In this document: positions 1 through 11,211 of the stretch, piece after piece
How the letters are laid out: every line of letters begins with the position of its first letter
How positions within the stretch are numbered: the stretch's first letter is position 1
Assembly (NCBI GenBank): GCA_951799425.1
Contig: OX637397.1
Location: 18,738,064-18,802,063, forward strand
Direction: 5' to 3'
DNA from: Ilex aquifolium
Lineage: Eukaryota; Streptophyta; Magnoliopsida; Aquifoliales; Aquifoliaceae
Length of the DNA: 64,000 nucleotides
Notes under the pieces: generated by a model
Seen by the model: only the letters and a program-made list of their open reading frames with translations
What the model was told of the DNA's origin: nothing
The model's database searches: none
Position numbers and translations under genes: made by a program

Positions 1-104
1 TATATCGCCGATCATATTATTCATATTAATAGAACTGTCGTAAAAATATATAAAAACTCTTCAGAACAACATCATATATACAAATGTCTCCGGGGAAAAA
101 AAAA

Positions 105-490
105 ATACTAACATAACCCATAGAAATTTACAATATTTAAGTAATAAATAAAATTTTGCTCATTTATAGGACTCATGAATTTATCTCATCTACCACCACT
201 CAATCCAATAATAGAATATAATTATAAACTCAATCATCATATTTTCAATCCACCGTATACCCATGTAATAAATATCTCAACCAAAAAAAAAAAAAAATAC
301 TAACATAACACAATTAAATTCACAATCTTAAGCTATAAATAAAATCAACCAAATCTTGTCAAATCTTGCTCATTTATAAAACTCACGAATTTATCACCAC
401 TATTACCATTCAACCTCAAATGACACAATAAAATTATAAATTTAATTACCAAATGTTCAATCTTCTACATATAAATATACACAAAAAAAC
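105..490. repeat. Two-copy tandem duplication, about 192 bp period
   Basis: Both units start with ATACTAACATAAC after a poly-A run, at 105 and 297. They share CTTGCTCATTTATA, the phrase ACTCA(T/C)GAATTTATC and a final AT-rich stretch. The copies are clearly diverged. No coding potential is visible. Confidence 0.7.
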
Positions 491-1770
491 ACTCTCACAC
501 ATTTATTTTTTGGCTACCAACAAACCTTCCTAACCAACAATTGTTTTTAGTAGAAATATAATAATTCAAGTTTTTAAGGTAAAATAATAATAAATTAATA
601 TCTAATTAAAAAATAGGATAAAAAATAGGGACTTCCCCTGAATTTTGACAATATTATACGGACACCCCCTGATATTTTATAAATAACACGGAGATCTCTA
701 AAATTTAAAATTGATTTCACAGAGACCCCTTTGTCTCCCTTCCGTCAATGTTGCTAACAGAAAGTGGTGATTTCATTCCAAAAAAAAAATATTTTTATAA
801 TTGCCTTTCTCCAACTTTAGTACCCAAAAAAATTAAAAATTTAATAAAATGAAATGAGATTTGATTTAGTACCCAAAAAATTGATATAATTTAGTACCCC
901 AAAAAATTGATGCAATGAATTTTAATATTAATTTGATAACAATAAAAATTAATTTGATATTAATTCAACAAAGTTGAATATAAATTGGACAAAATTAAAT
1001 GTCAATTTTTTATAAAAATATATATTAATTTACAATTTAAGGTTCATTTCATGTTGAATATTATTTGGTGTTGATTAAACCAACATGAAATTGACCTTAA
1101 ATTATAATTTATTTTATTGTATATAAACATAAAAATTTGTATTTTAATCCATAAAATTTAAATACATATTTTTTTCATAGCATACCTTCTTCTCTCTTAT
1201 TATATCATTTGATAAATTTTCTTTTATTTAACATTCAACCACACATACTTAAACCAAACTAATTGCTCACCCCCACTTTTTTTTTAAGAGAATCACTCAC
1301 CTCCACTTGCTAAACTCAAAAATCTTTGGTTCACATGAAAATACGTGAAGGTAAATTAAAAAGTTGACAAAAATTTTTGAAAAATTGATAGTTCGAAAAA
1401 ATTTAGTACAAAAATTATAACAAATAGAGCAAATATTAAAAAAACTACAAAAATAATCTATATAAAAACCATTGTCAATGAGAATGTTAGAGGAATTTAT
1501 GCCCTAAATCAATTAAGACTTAATTTCAGGCAAAGATGTGAAACTCATATAAAAAAGTCGTCAAATCGTGAAAAATGTGTGCTATTTTTTATTTACATTA
1601 AGTGTTATTTATAAATTAATAAGCAAGTGGAAAAATACATGTTGTTAGATATATAAAATCTTTGAATTAATTTTATGGAATAAATAATTACATAACATGT
1701 AGTTTCATATGTTTTACGGAGTAAATAATAAAAAAAATAACACAGGGGAAACAGAAAAAATAAAATAATA

Positions 1771-1774
<4 letters not shown>
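491..1774. other. AT-rich intergenic DNA without a gene
   Basis: No supported gene. It holds a strong inverted repeat with arms 1027-1056 and 1081-1110 (24-bp spacer) and three short repeats of the phrase TTTAGTACCCAAAAAA near 816-905. The 620-770 part reads like the end of an old Mutator-type element (runs of ACACCCCCTGA and AGAGACCCCTTTGTC), but no partner end was found. Confidence 0.6.

Positions 1775-1808
<34 letters not shown>
1775..1808. repeat. (GA)n microsatellite
   Basis: Uninterrupted GA dinucleotides followed by a degenerate end. Confidence 0.95.
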
Positions 1809-1809
<1 letters not shown>

Positions 1810-1877
1810 TATAAGATAGATATAGAGAAAGTTATATGAGAGATAGGAGTTTTAGAAAAATTTGGCATGAGAACCGC

Positions 1878-2064
1878 CGGATCAATAATCGTTAAGCGAT
1901 TTGAGCCATAAAAAGTTCAAGATAAAGAAATTTAGCTACTTTATTATATAGATATACATTACTACATACAAATGTACACATTGTATAGATATATATTATA
2001 AAGTAGCTAGATTTTTTTGTCTTCAGCTTTTCGCGGTTCAGATCGCTTGACGATTATTGATCCG
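1878..2064. mobile_element. Foldback (long inverted repeat) element, about 187 bp
   Basis: The left end GGATCAATAATCGTTAAGCG (from 1879) is the near-perfect reverse complement of the right end CTTGACGATTATTGATCC (ending at 2063). Pairing continues inward through TAGCTACTTTATTATATAGA versus TATATTATAAAGTAGCTA, so almost the whole element folds into one hairpin. No target duplication is obvious. It is either a MITE or a hairpin that could be transcribed into a small-RNA precursor. The sequence does not tell these apart. Confidence 0.75.
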
Positions 2065-2163
2065 ACGACCCTAATTAATCTCTGAATTTCTTTACCGCCC
2101 ATCACTTTTTCAAAATTCAGTAGGACTCTCCTAGCCAAAACTCTCATCCCCCAGCAGTAGAAC

Positions 2164-3536
2164 TGTAACGCCCCGATTTCCCGGACCCGTTACTTAATTA
2201 AATTGATCGATCACAATAAACCACAAATATTTTCGAATACAGGGCCAGAGCTCTAATTGCCTCAATAAATTTATAATCACAATTTTGATCTCCAAATAAT
2301 AAAAATAATCTCCTCCATATACAAAGTTAAAAATTATATCAAGATTCTTCCGTCTTCGATTTCTCAAATATCAACTCTGGTTCTTCCCTCCGAGATAATC
2401 CTGAAAAATATTAAAGGCGAGGGAAGTATACAATATGACAGGAAACAATATGCTCAACGAGAAAAGAATATAAATGATCAAATACCAAGTAATTCTATCG
2501 ATAGACAATCATAGATAAAAGAATCGAAAATCCAATTCGATAAGTCACATAGCTCCATTTCTATCAAACATGGCCTCATACTGGGGTCATCTTGGTGATA
2601 TGACAAGTGACACTTGAGCATTTAAAATCCATACTTATATCGAACCATTACACCCCTCAGGGCTGTAATCACAATCACACCCCGCATGGCCATAATCACA
2701 TTTTACCAATTATGCCCCAAGTACACTTCGTACATGTAGCAATCAATCCCAGAGTATTTAGCCCAACGTACACGTACAAGTCAACAGATAATATTGACAG
2801 AATTTCAAATCAATCAGAATAATTAATAGGAATACAAATTTCAGATAATGAAAGGACACTCTTTGCAAAGAGATACAGGAGCATATTGTATACTACCCCG
2901 TACCTCAAATCCATGAATGACTTTAATAGATACGAATTTCGAAATACCGCGAATGAAATAGTCGAATTTGATAACGACCTAAAATAAAATCATTGCTCAA
3001 TTTTTGACCCCAAGATCTCATGAATTTTTTTTCTTCTAATTCTATTCTCTCTCTCTCTTCCCTTTCCTTTCTTCCTCTGTCTCTCCCTTTCTTTCTTCTC
3101 CTTCTCTGTTATGCCGTTCAACGCCATGGCTTGGCTATTTATAGCCAAAATTGATGCTTGGTCCCCAAGCATCTCATGGACACTTGTCCATGTTATTTAT
3201 TTATTTTTTTTCCCCTTGGTACACGTTTCAAGATTTTGCTAACTCAAATCTTAAAATATCCCATGTTTCCAAATCTTTGATATTCTCCAAATCTTGCAAA
3301 TCTTGCAAGAAAATATTTGTAACATGACATTAGTTATATAGATATTTACATTCATTCTATGATACGAAATTTGACCTATATTATAGTTATTTGACTCGTT
3401 TTCATTCGAAGAGTCTATATTTGTGGTCCATTTGTTCATAAAAATTTATTATTTAAAAATAAACCTCAATTATGCAGAATCATAATTGACGACCTAATTA
3501 GCGTATTAGTGATTATTTTACATACGGGTCGTCACA
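2164..3536 (-). mobile_element. Solo LTR of a Ty3/gypsy-type retrotransposon
   Basis: The segment starts TGTAACGCCCCG and ends GGGTCGTCACA, i.e. TG...CA ends. It is bounded by a perfect 5-bp duplication AGAAC at 2159-2163 and 3537-3541. On the minus strand it begins TGTGACGACCCG, a start often seen in plant gypsy LTRs. There is no internal region, so it is a solo LTR left by unequal recombination. The 1373-bp unit shares the phrase AATATTTTTCAGG with the LTR-like remnant near 27.5 kb. An internal CT-rich stretch lies at 3043-3105. Confidence 0.9.
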
Positions 3537-3545
3537 AGAACTCTC

Positions 3546-3616
3546 CTAATGATGGACTCTCCTAACCAAATATAAGATGTAGGATGTTGACTTTTGAATT
3601 TGGCAGACCCTTTCGT

Positions 3617-3650
<34 letters not shown>

Positions 3651-3950
3651 CTCTCTCATCTCGGTTAATCTTTCTCTCTCTCTTACTCTCAGGCAGCGAA
3701 ACACTCAACTAGTGATGGACTCTCATAAACCAAAACTCTCATCCATATTTTCTTTCAAATATAAGATGCTAAAAGCTTTTAAATTTGGCAGACGCTTTCC
3801 TTATTTCTCTCATTTCCTTATCTCTCGCATTTCCTTATCTCTTTCTGTCTCTCTCCCTAACTCTCACACCCTAACTTTCTCTCTCTCACCTGCCTCATCT
3901 CTCTGTCTTACTCTCAGACAGCGAAGCACCCAACGAAAAGCTCAGCAACT
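3546..3950 (+). repeat. Duplicated CT-rich, leader-like unit
   Basis: Unit 1 (about 3553-3710) and unit 2 (about 3714-3950) share, in order, GGACTCTC, ATATAAGATG, AATTTGGCAGAC and CTTACTCTCAG(G/A)CAGCGAA. Both contain CT and CA microsatellites (3617-3652). A further GGACTCTCCTAGCC copy sits at 2123, upstream of the solo LTR, so the duplication predates that insertion. The composition resembles a plant 5' untranslated leader. Confidence 0.65.
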
Positions 3951-4380
3951 TTTTGCCTCTCTCCCACTCTCACTCTCTCCACAGCGACTTCACACTCACC
4001 TACAACTAGCCAACCACCATTCTCCTTTTCCCCACTCCTTTCCTTCTCTCTCTCTCTCACCACACACATCCACATCCCATAGTACGCTCAACCCCTTTCA
4101 CTCTCCCTTTGCCTCAATCACGGTATTTATCTCTCTCTGTGTCTCTGTGCGTTTTATGTGTGTGTTTTTCTGTGTTTTGTGTGTGTTTTTTTTCGAGTTC
4201 AGCGTGTGTGCGGTTTGTGCGCATTCTGTGTGTGCGTTGAGTGTGTGTGAGTACGTGCAGCTTCCTTTCATTCTAAGTTACTGTAATTGCTATCCTATGC
4301 TTTTTTATTGGCATTTTGGGTCCTTTTTTTTTATTATAGACATAAGTTGTGAGTTAAGGAAAGGGTATTAGTTTCGTCAA
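3951..4380 (+). other. CT- then GT-rich low-complexity stretch
   Basis: Simple CT-rich sequence is followed from about 4137 by GTGT-rich sequence. A long open frame (3712-4371) crosses it, but its product is only Ser/Leu/His and then Cys/Val low complexity. A splice-donor-like CACGGTATTT lies near 4119. It could be the non-coding first exon of a lost or unseen gene; no downstream exon was recognised. Confidence 0.5.
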
Positions 4381-4977
4381 GTCGAGTCCGATAATTGATT
4401 ACAAAAGCTTTGAAATAAGGTTTCGAGAATAATCTTAATTTTTTTACTTCTCTATATAGTCTTTTTTGAGTATTGGTTAACTTATGTCAATAAATTTTTA
4501 ACCAAATAGCAAGTGGATTTGTAAAGGAAACACCAGAGTTTTCCATCAGATGCCACTAAACTGCCAAGTAAAATGCACAATTATGTTGTTATGTTAGGAG
4601 TGGTGCCGCACATGTCACTCTCCGCCTCATCCTCTTCCTTATTCAAAAACACTTCAAACATTAGCGTGATGCAATCAATCAACATTAGTGTGATGCATCC
4701 AATTTATTTTAATTATTGTGTAGTGATAATTTAAATATTTTTTCATAGAGTTACACATAACCAAAATTATTCACTACTTGACGAATTTTCTCTTTTACCA
4801 AGTAGTAATGAATTTTTTCTTTTTAATTCATATTACAAATTTGTTGCATAATTTCTTTAAATATTTGTTCTGTTTAATTATTGTTTGTGTTAGTTGTGGA
4901 TGCTTTGACATAATTTTATTATTGTTAAATGTTATGTGTTAAATGTGTATTACTATTTTCTAATGGTAAACCAAAAC
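4381..4977. other. AT-rich intergenic DNA
   Basis: No gene or transposon signature recognised. A short direct repeat (CATTAGCGTGATGCA and CATTAGTGTGATGCA) sits at 4660-4700. Confidence 0.6.
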
Positions 4978-5412
4978 CCAAGCTAGTCACCAATAAAAAA
5001 ATAAGTGATACCAATTATACCAAAAAAAATAATATTCAAAACCAATCTAATCGTCATTACCATTTCCATGCAATAAAATATACAATCCATAAATAAAATC
5101 ATAAAGTTATTATTCATACCAAAAATAAATCACCACTATATGAAAACTTGTAGTTCTCAAAAAAATTAAAAAATTCAAAAAAAATAAAGCCCAATCTAAC
5201 CACCAATAAAAAAAATTAGTGACCAATAAAAAATAACAAGTATTACCAATTGCACAAAAAAAAATTTCAAAACCAATCTAATCGCCATCACCACTTTCAC
5301 ACAAACAAAAAGTACAAATATCCAATCCATAAGTAAAGTCTTCGAGCTATTATCCATACCTAATCACCACTTTGCTCAGAATTACATGAAAACCTATAGT
5401 TCTTAAAAATTT
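4978..5412. repeat. Tandem duplication, about 230 bp period
   Basis: Both units carry CCAATAAAAAAA, ACCAATT, AAAACCAATCTAATCG and CATCACCA-like blocks, ending in TGAAAACTTGTAGTTCT (first, about 5140) and TGAAAACCTATAGTTCT (second, about 5386). AT-rich and non-coding. Confidence 0.65.
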
Positions 5413-5535
5413 AATTTCTTATTGAAAGTGAACAAAACATATTGTTGATTGTCATAAATGATTAGTTCAAAGAATATCTATTACAAATCTTGTTAATGGC
5501 AAAGCATCTCATTATTTCATTTTGATTATTTTTTA

Positions 5536-6890
5536 AGGAAATTTGGAGGCCGGTCCCCCTATATGTACTTGTTTGGACTTAAGTCCGCCAAGAAAATTTA
5601 TTTGTTATAAAGTCCGTTTTTTGTCAATTTTACCAAACTATCCCTTCCATTTAGAAGTGAAGTAAAACTAAAAATTAAAAATTCCTAAATTTTAGGAGTT
5701 TGACTAACATTAAAAAATTTTCTCTCTCATATCTATTTATATCCATATGTAGGTTAGGACTGTATCTTTCTCTCTCTTATATATAATAACATTAAAAATA
5801 AAAAATAGCAACATTCAAATACAAAAAAAAAAAAAATTCATTTAAACACAAAAAAACAGTAACATTTAAACATAAAAAAATAGTAACATTTAATATTAAA
5901 ATTTAAAAAAAATAATAATAGCAACATGTTCAACAAAAATAGTAACATGTTTAACAAAAACAGTAATATATTTAACAAAAACAGTAACATACTTAATAAA
6001 AACAGTAACATACTCAAAAAAAAAAAAAAAAAAAGCAATATGGAACATTGAACAAAATTGAAAATAATGATAGTAGCATTCAAACCCATAACCAGAGAAA
6101 GAAGCCTCCAAATTTTCAAAATTTTTATTGTTTTTTGCATTCCTAATTTCAAAATGCGATGCATTGTTACTAAATTAAATGATATATGTTACAATTTTTT
6201 GGATCTTTTGCTGTGCAATACAATCGAAAAAATGCTTGATTGTGTTACTTGTGGGAAAAATTTGATGTTACTATGAGGGAAAAAGAAAATTATTTTTAGA
6301 TATTTGATGTCTTGACATTCACAAGTGGTGATGAGTGTCCTAATTCAACGGATGATTATGTGTTACTACTCTAAATAATGTAATTTTCTGATTTGTGGCC
6401 GTATTTTGTGAAAAGTAAGGGAAATTTATTGTTAATGTGAAAGAAAAAATATTTCACTGATGTTACTGTGTAAAAAAATATCTCGTTAATGTTACTGTGC
6501 AACATATATCCTTCTGAGTTTTGTTAAAATCGTTGTGTTATTGTGCATAAAAATTTGATGTTACAATGAAGAAAAATATAGATGTTACATTACACTTTGC
6601 AATTGTTATTGTGAAGGTTTTCATTTGTTATTAAATGAGAGGATCTTTTTCTAATGAGAGAGAGAAAAAGAATATAAATTTTAATTTTAATTTATGAGTA
6701 AATTAAGGGATAATAATTTCTAATTTAAGAAATTAATTTAAAGCTACTTTGAAGGTCCTTAAGGTTTATATAATTGAACACAATAACACTGTTAATGATA
6801 TTTTTGGGATTTAAAAAAATAGTGGACTTAAGTATTTATTAGTAAGATAAAAAACGGACTTAAGTACTTTTTGTAGGTATTCCGTATTTC
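5536..6890. mobile_element. Probable Mutator-like non-autonomous element with inverted ends
   Basis: The left region 5566-5628 (GTACTT...GGACTTAAGTCC... AAAGTCCGTTTTTT) pairs in inverted orientation with 6822-6878 (GGACTTAAGTATT...AAAACGGACTTAAGTAC). The interior has no transposase and is AT-rich. Outer ends are degenerate and no target duplication was verified, so the borders are approximate. Confidence 0.5.
5920..6015. repeat. 21-bp tandem repeat, about 4.6 copies
   Basis: Units of the form AGTAACATGTTTAACAAAAAC start at 5920, 5941, 5962, 5983 and 6004. The array sits inside the inverted-end element around it. Confidence 0.85.
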
Positions 6891-7010
6891 TACCCGATTT
6901 TTTGCGGAATACCAAAAAATCTTCCGTTGGCCTACCCGAATCTTTCGGATAGTTAATCAATAGAGTAGGGTAGGGTAGGGTCAGAATTTGTAGGTAATCA
7001 AAAATTTGAA

Positions 7011-7571
7011 CACCCCTATTCTCACCCCTTAAATCTCTATTTTTACCTCATTTAATCATCTTACTTCCAATTATTAAGTTCACCCCATTTATAGATACCC
7101 CATTAGTTACTAAGTTAACCCCATGTATACCTATTCAATTAAACTATTAAATATGTCAAAGAAACAAAAACAAAAAATAATTGAAGCAAACTTTTAATAT
7201 TTCGAGGTGATCTATACTATTTCGAGGTATTTTGAGATATTTCGATATATTTTCATAAATATTTTCGGAATATTTTGAAGTGTTTTAAGATATTTTGGCA
7301 TATTTTAACTAATATTTTAAAAATAATTATTAATTTTTATTCAACTTCTAAAATATTTTCGTACCGAAATAATACACCGAAACGAAATTTTGATTATTGC
7401 CATGTAGTAGGTTGAAATAAAATAAAATAAATTTAATTTTTAATTAGTGAATATATACGGGGTGAGTTTAGTAACTTATGAGGTGGGTATAGATGGAGTG
7501 AACTTAATAGTTTGAAACAAGATGATTAAATGGGGTGGAAAATGAGATTTGAGTGGTAAGAATAGCCACTC
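7011..7571. mobile_element. Long-TIR MITE (Mutator-like), about 560 bp
   Basis: The left arm (7011-7130: CCCCTATTCTCACCCC, TTTAATCATCTTACTTCC, ATTATTAAGTTCACCCC) is complementary over more than 100 bp to the right arm (7455-7571: GGGGTGAGTTTAGTAAC, TAATAGTTTGAAACAAGATG, GGTAAGAATAGCCAC). The spacer is AT-rich and non-coding. No clean 9-bp target duplication was found. Confidence 0.75.
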
Positions 7572-8439
7572 ATCTTAGAAAGGACTCATCACTACATAAT
7601 TATTCTTTTGTTTAAATTACATTTATTCTATTGGAATAAAGTAATTGGATGGTTTTTAAGGGGTAAGGTTTTAAATTCCCCCACTCGGTGTAATTTTTAT
7701 TGCTATTAATAAAATTTGCCTCTCGTTCTATCGAGGTTTTTAAAAAAAATTCACTTTCACTTGAGCTGGTACTGGAGAGAAGTAATAAAGATGAATATGA
7801 ATTGTAAATTAGCCCCAATCATTTAGATCTAAATCCTCTCTCTTATATGTTTTTTTTTTTTTTTGTCTTGGCATATCACCGATCATGTTTTAGTGAGGAA
7901 CTCACTAATCTACAATTGATTCCTCTTAAATTTATATTACGTAATCTATCAATATAAAAAATAAAGAAAAAATATATTTGAGGGATTCTCACAACCAATC
8001 ATCCGCACAAGGATTGTTAAATTTTGGCACGACACGATGTATAAGTGTATAACACACAGCCAAGGAAGTTGAAACAAACACCACTAGTTAACAAGAATAA
8101 AAAATAGGCTAGTTTCAAATACGGATAATATGATTTTAATATAAAAAACTCATTTTAATTGGTATTATAAGAGAAAATATTTTGTTGTTATTATTTTATT
8201 TTGTGGATCTAGTATTGTATGAATTTTCAGAGTGTGGATCAATTAGATTTTTAATTTATGGGAAGCCTTGATTTGGTTATGAAAAAATAATTCAAGTTCT
8301 TCGATTTCTGGTTCACGGGTTATATAAAAATAACATGACCGCTCCACTTGTATTTATTTTGTAATTAACCTAACAACACATAATTGCAAATAGATGCGAC
8401 CTTGCCATGTGCAACTTAATTTAGTTTATATTAGGCTCT
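7572..8439. other. AT-rich intergenic DNA without a gene
   Basis: No open frame with recognisable homology and no transposon ends seen. A poly-T run occupies 7850-7864. Confidence 0.6.
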
Positions 8440-8672
8440 CATAGTAGAGAGTAAATACTTAGTCTAATAGTGACACCATGTTATCACCACCATCTAACAG
8501 GAAATAATAACATGGATTAAATTTGCTACACTTCTATATACAGAGTAGTTGTATGTAAGAGATGTGGATAATACAAAGTAAATATTCAATCTAACGGTCA
8601 CGCCACATAATGTTACCATCCAATAAGAAATAATCAAATAGACTAAATGTATTTCACTTTTATATATGAGGT
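8440..8672. repeat. Two-copy tandem duplication, about 128 bp
   Basis: The block GTAAATACTTAGTCTAATAG...ACACCATGTTATCACCACCATC at 8451 recurs as GTAAATATTCAATCTAACGG...GCCACATAATGTTACCATCC at 8579. Both are followed by AATAA...AAATTTGCTACACTTCTATATA or a diverged equivalent. The second copy ends at the border of the LTR element. Confidence 0.65.
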
Positions 8673-9251
8673 AGAGGAGCCCAGATTTAATTGGGCCAGA
8701 CCTAATTAATGAGTTAGGCCCAAATCAGTTACAAGGCGGGTCAAGCCCAATTCATGGATTCGGACCAGTCCAGAGTTCAAGGAGTCCAGAAGGATTAGAG
8801 CACGTAGGGAGCAATTGTCGGGATACTCACTCTCGAAGATCAAAACAACATTTAATTATACTTACCTTTTGTAGCTCCCCAAAGATCTAGTATCTTTACC
8901 CTCACGTCACCGCCTTAACTAAAACTCTGTGCCTATAAATTGTAAGTTCTCTCTACATGAGAGGACATTTCTCTACACACCTCGCACATAGCTTTTCTCT
9001 CTCCTAGCTATTGTATCCCTCCTGGGGCTAACCATTGATTTCTCTCTTGTTCACCTTACTTAATCAATAAAAGGTCCCCCAGCCACCGTTCTCGTTTCCC
9101 ATAGTGGAGTAGGTCACCCGGACTGAACCACTATATATATGTGTATTGACCCAATATTTATATTATTGCCATTGATTGCTCTATTAATTGTCAATTAATT
9201 ACACTTTATCACACACTCGACTGTTGATTTTGCATAAGACAGTTTTATGCA
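8673..9251 (+). repeat. 5' LTR of the Tat-like element
   Basis: Matches 12877-13482 along its length, from GAGC(C/A)CAGATTTAA to TTTT(A/G)TGCA. A TATA-like CCTATAAATTGTAAG lies at 8932 and an AATAAAAGG polyadenylation-like site at 9065. The 3' LTR carries an extra block of about 24 bp with a repeated AATTAATGAGCTAGGCC. Confidence 0.9.
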
Positions 9252-9580
9252 TCATCAGTTGAGCGTCGTATATGAGAAACGATTAAGTTTTCTACTACCT
9301 TACTACTCTCTTTCAAATACATGGCAATCATGACCAGGTCGATGAGTCAACAATTAGGGGGACAATAACCCGGCCCGCCGGGAGGAGACTCCGCTTCCAC
9401 CCGCACCCACGGAACCATCTACTGCGGCGACTCCCGTGGTCGGGCAACAGCTTTTACAGACCATGTAGCTGCTGGTAAACCAGAACCAGCAAATCATCCA
9501 TAGGAGGCGTCGCCCCTCTACCTGTGTAGGAGCACCACTCCCTCCGACGAGAAAAGCACCGCCAGGGGGTCCCTCGCCTG

Positions 9581-9937
9581 GGAGTCTACATCGCCACGGG
9601 AGTCTTAGGAGTCTACACCACCACGCGAGCCCTAGGAGTCTACACCGCCACTAGAGTCCCGGGAGTCTATACCGCCACGGGAGTCCCAGAGTCTACACCG
9701 CCACGGGAGTCCTAGGATTCAACATCGCCACTAGAGTCCTAGAAATTTACATCGCCACGAGAGCCCCGGGAGTCTACACCTCCACGGGAGGCCCGAGATT
9801 CTACACTGCCATGGGAGCCCCGGGAGTTTACACCACCACGAGTGCCCCGGGAGTCTAGAGCACCCCGGGAGCCTTGGGAGTTTACACTGCCACGGGAGCC
9901 CCAGGAGTCTACATCGCCACGGGAGACCCGAGAGTCT
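9581..9937. repeat. 27-bp minisatellite, about 13 copies
   Basis: The unit is close to GGAGTCTACACCGCCACGGG plus AGTCCCG. Copies differ at several positions and one or two are shortened. The period equals nine codons, and two overlapping minus-strand frames stay open across it. It is GC-rich, unlike the surrounding genome. Confidence 0.92.
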
Positions 9938-10080
9938 AGACAAGCCCAGACACTGTCCCGAGAAAGCCTGACGTCTCGTAGACAACTCCACAGGCATCGG
10001 GAGACCACACTCTAGGACTAGAGGCGCCCAACTCCTTTGTGCCTACTCCACGGGAGCCCTCCGCACCCTCGCTACCATCT

Positions 10081-10329
10081 AATGTACCATGTTGGAGACG
10101 ATACGTGGATGGGTCCTCCACTAGCGAGGACGGCGGCGCAAGACTAGTGCTGATTAGCCCCCATGACATTCCACTCAAGTACGTTGTCTCCTTTCACTTT
10201 GCAACATCCAACAACCAAGTTGAATATAAGGCCCTCAAATCAAAATTGAAGCTCGCATTGGAGATGGAGGCCCTCTGCCTGACAGCCTACAGTACCTCAC
10301 AGCTGATAGTTAACCAGGTTAAGGGAGGG
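10081..10329 (+). pseudogene. Relict RNase H domain of gypsy polyprotein
   Basis: The open frame from 10039 contains, in order, W-x2-YVDGSS, GGARLVLISP, an FHFATSNNQVEYKAL helix and S-QLIVNQVKGG. This is the layout of RNase H in plant Ty3/gypsy (Tat-type) polyproteins: first catalytic Asp in YVDGS, Glu in NNQVEYKAL. The canonical DSQL is here TSQL, so the third acidic residue is lost. The frame then runs into Pro-rich repeat-derived sequence that is not part of the domain. No reverse transcriptase precedes it; the 27-bp array does. Non-functional remnant. Confidence 0.8.
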
Positions 10330-10489
10330 CTTCCCTCGGCGTCCGTACCCAGCGCCAATCAACGCCCAGAGCCAACCAAGAGATTTAGGCAGTCGTACCC
10401 AATGCCTAGGCGCCCATGCCAACCAACGCCCCAACGCCAGCCAGCACCAGCGCACCTGCCTATGTAGTGGCGTCGCCCAAATAGCTTGC

Positions 10490-10850
10490 AAGACGTCGGC
10501 CAAGACCACTGTCTGCCCAGTGGCGTTGCCTAGACCACCTACTGCAAGCATTGCCCATACCACTTTGCTTTAAGGCGTTGCCTAGACCACTTTGCTCTAA
10601 GGCGTCGCCCAGACCACCTACTTCAAGCGTCATGCAGACCACTTTGCTCCTAGGCGTCGCCCAGACCATTTTGCTCCAAGGCATCGCCTAGACCACTTTG
10701 CTCTAAGGCGTCGCCTAGACCACCTGTTGCAAGCGTCGCTGAAACCACTTTGCTCCAAGGCGTTGCCTAGACCACTTTACTCTAAGGCGTCGCCCAGACC
10801 ACCTGCTGCAAGAGTTGCCCAGACCACTCCGCTCCAAGGCGTCACCCACA
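10490..10850. repeat. Second 27-bp minisatellite
   Basis: Units of AAGGCGTCGCCCAGACCACT followed by TTGCTCC, with variant units ending CCTACTTCAAGCGT. The sequence is unrelated to the array at 9581 although the period is the same. Confidence 0.85.
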
Positions 10851-11211
10851 ATCCTCAATGTGCACACCAGTGCTTAGCGTTTGGCACCACCCAGCGCTAG
10901 CGCCTAGCACCTGCCACTCAGCGCCCCAGCTTGCGTCGCCCATGGCCACTGCCCAGTGGTGTCGCCCAGCCACTGCCAGTGGCGTCACCCTTTGCCTCTA
11001 GCTGTGGTGTCGCCCAGTTGGCCCACGATGTCTCCTCTTGTTGCCCACATCTTTGGTGCCACTGAACCTGTACCTAGCACTCCTCGACGTCCATGCCCAG
11101 CGACATCCAGCACTCCTCGACGTCCATACCTAGCGGTGGCCAGCGTCCCTTGGTGTCCGTACTCAGTGCCCCTCGGCGTCCGTGCCCAACGCCCCTCGGC
11201 TCAATCTAAAA
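10851..11211. other. GC-rich degenerate repeat zone inside the Tat-like element
   Basis: Imperfect repeats of CACTCCTCGACGTCCAT and of GTGGCGTCGCCCAG(T/C) phrases, apparently derived from units similar to the flanking arrays. No domain recognised. Confidence 0.55.

Noticed and set aside
3712..4371. Longest open frame in the window, 219 codons, plus strand
   Set aside because: Product is Ser/Leu/His then Cys/Val low complexity encoded by CT- and GT-rich simple sequence. No domain and no conserved block. Probably leader-like DNA.
6965..6982. Telomere-like TAGGG repeats
   Set aside because: Only three short TAGGG units, not the plant TTTAGGG repeat; chance or slippage.
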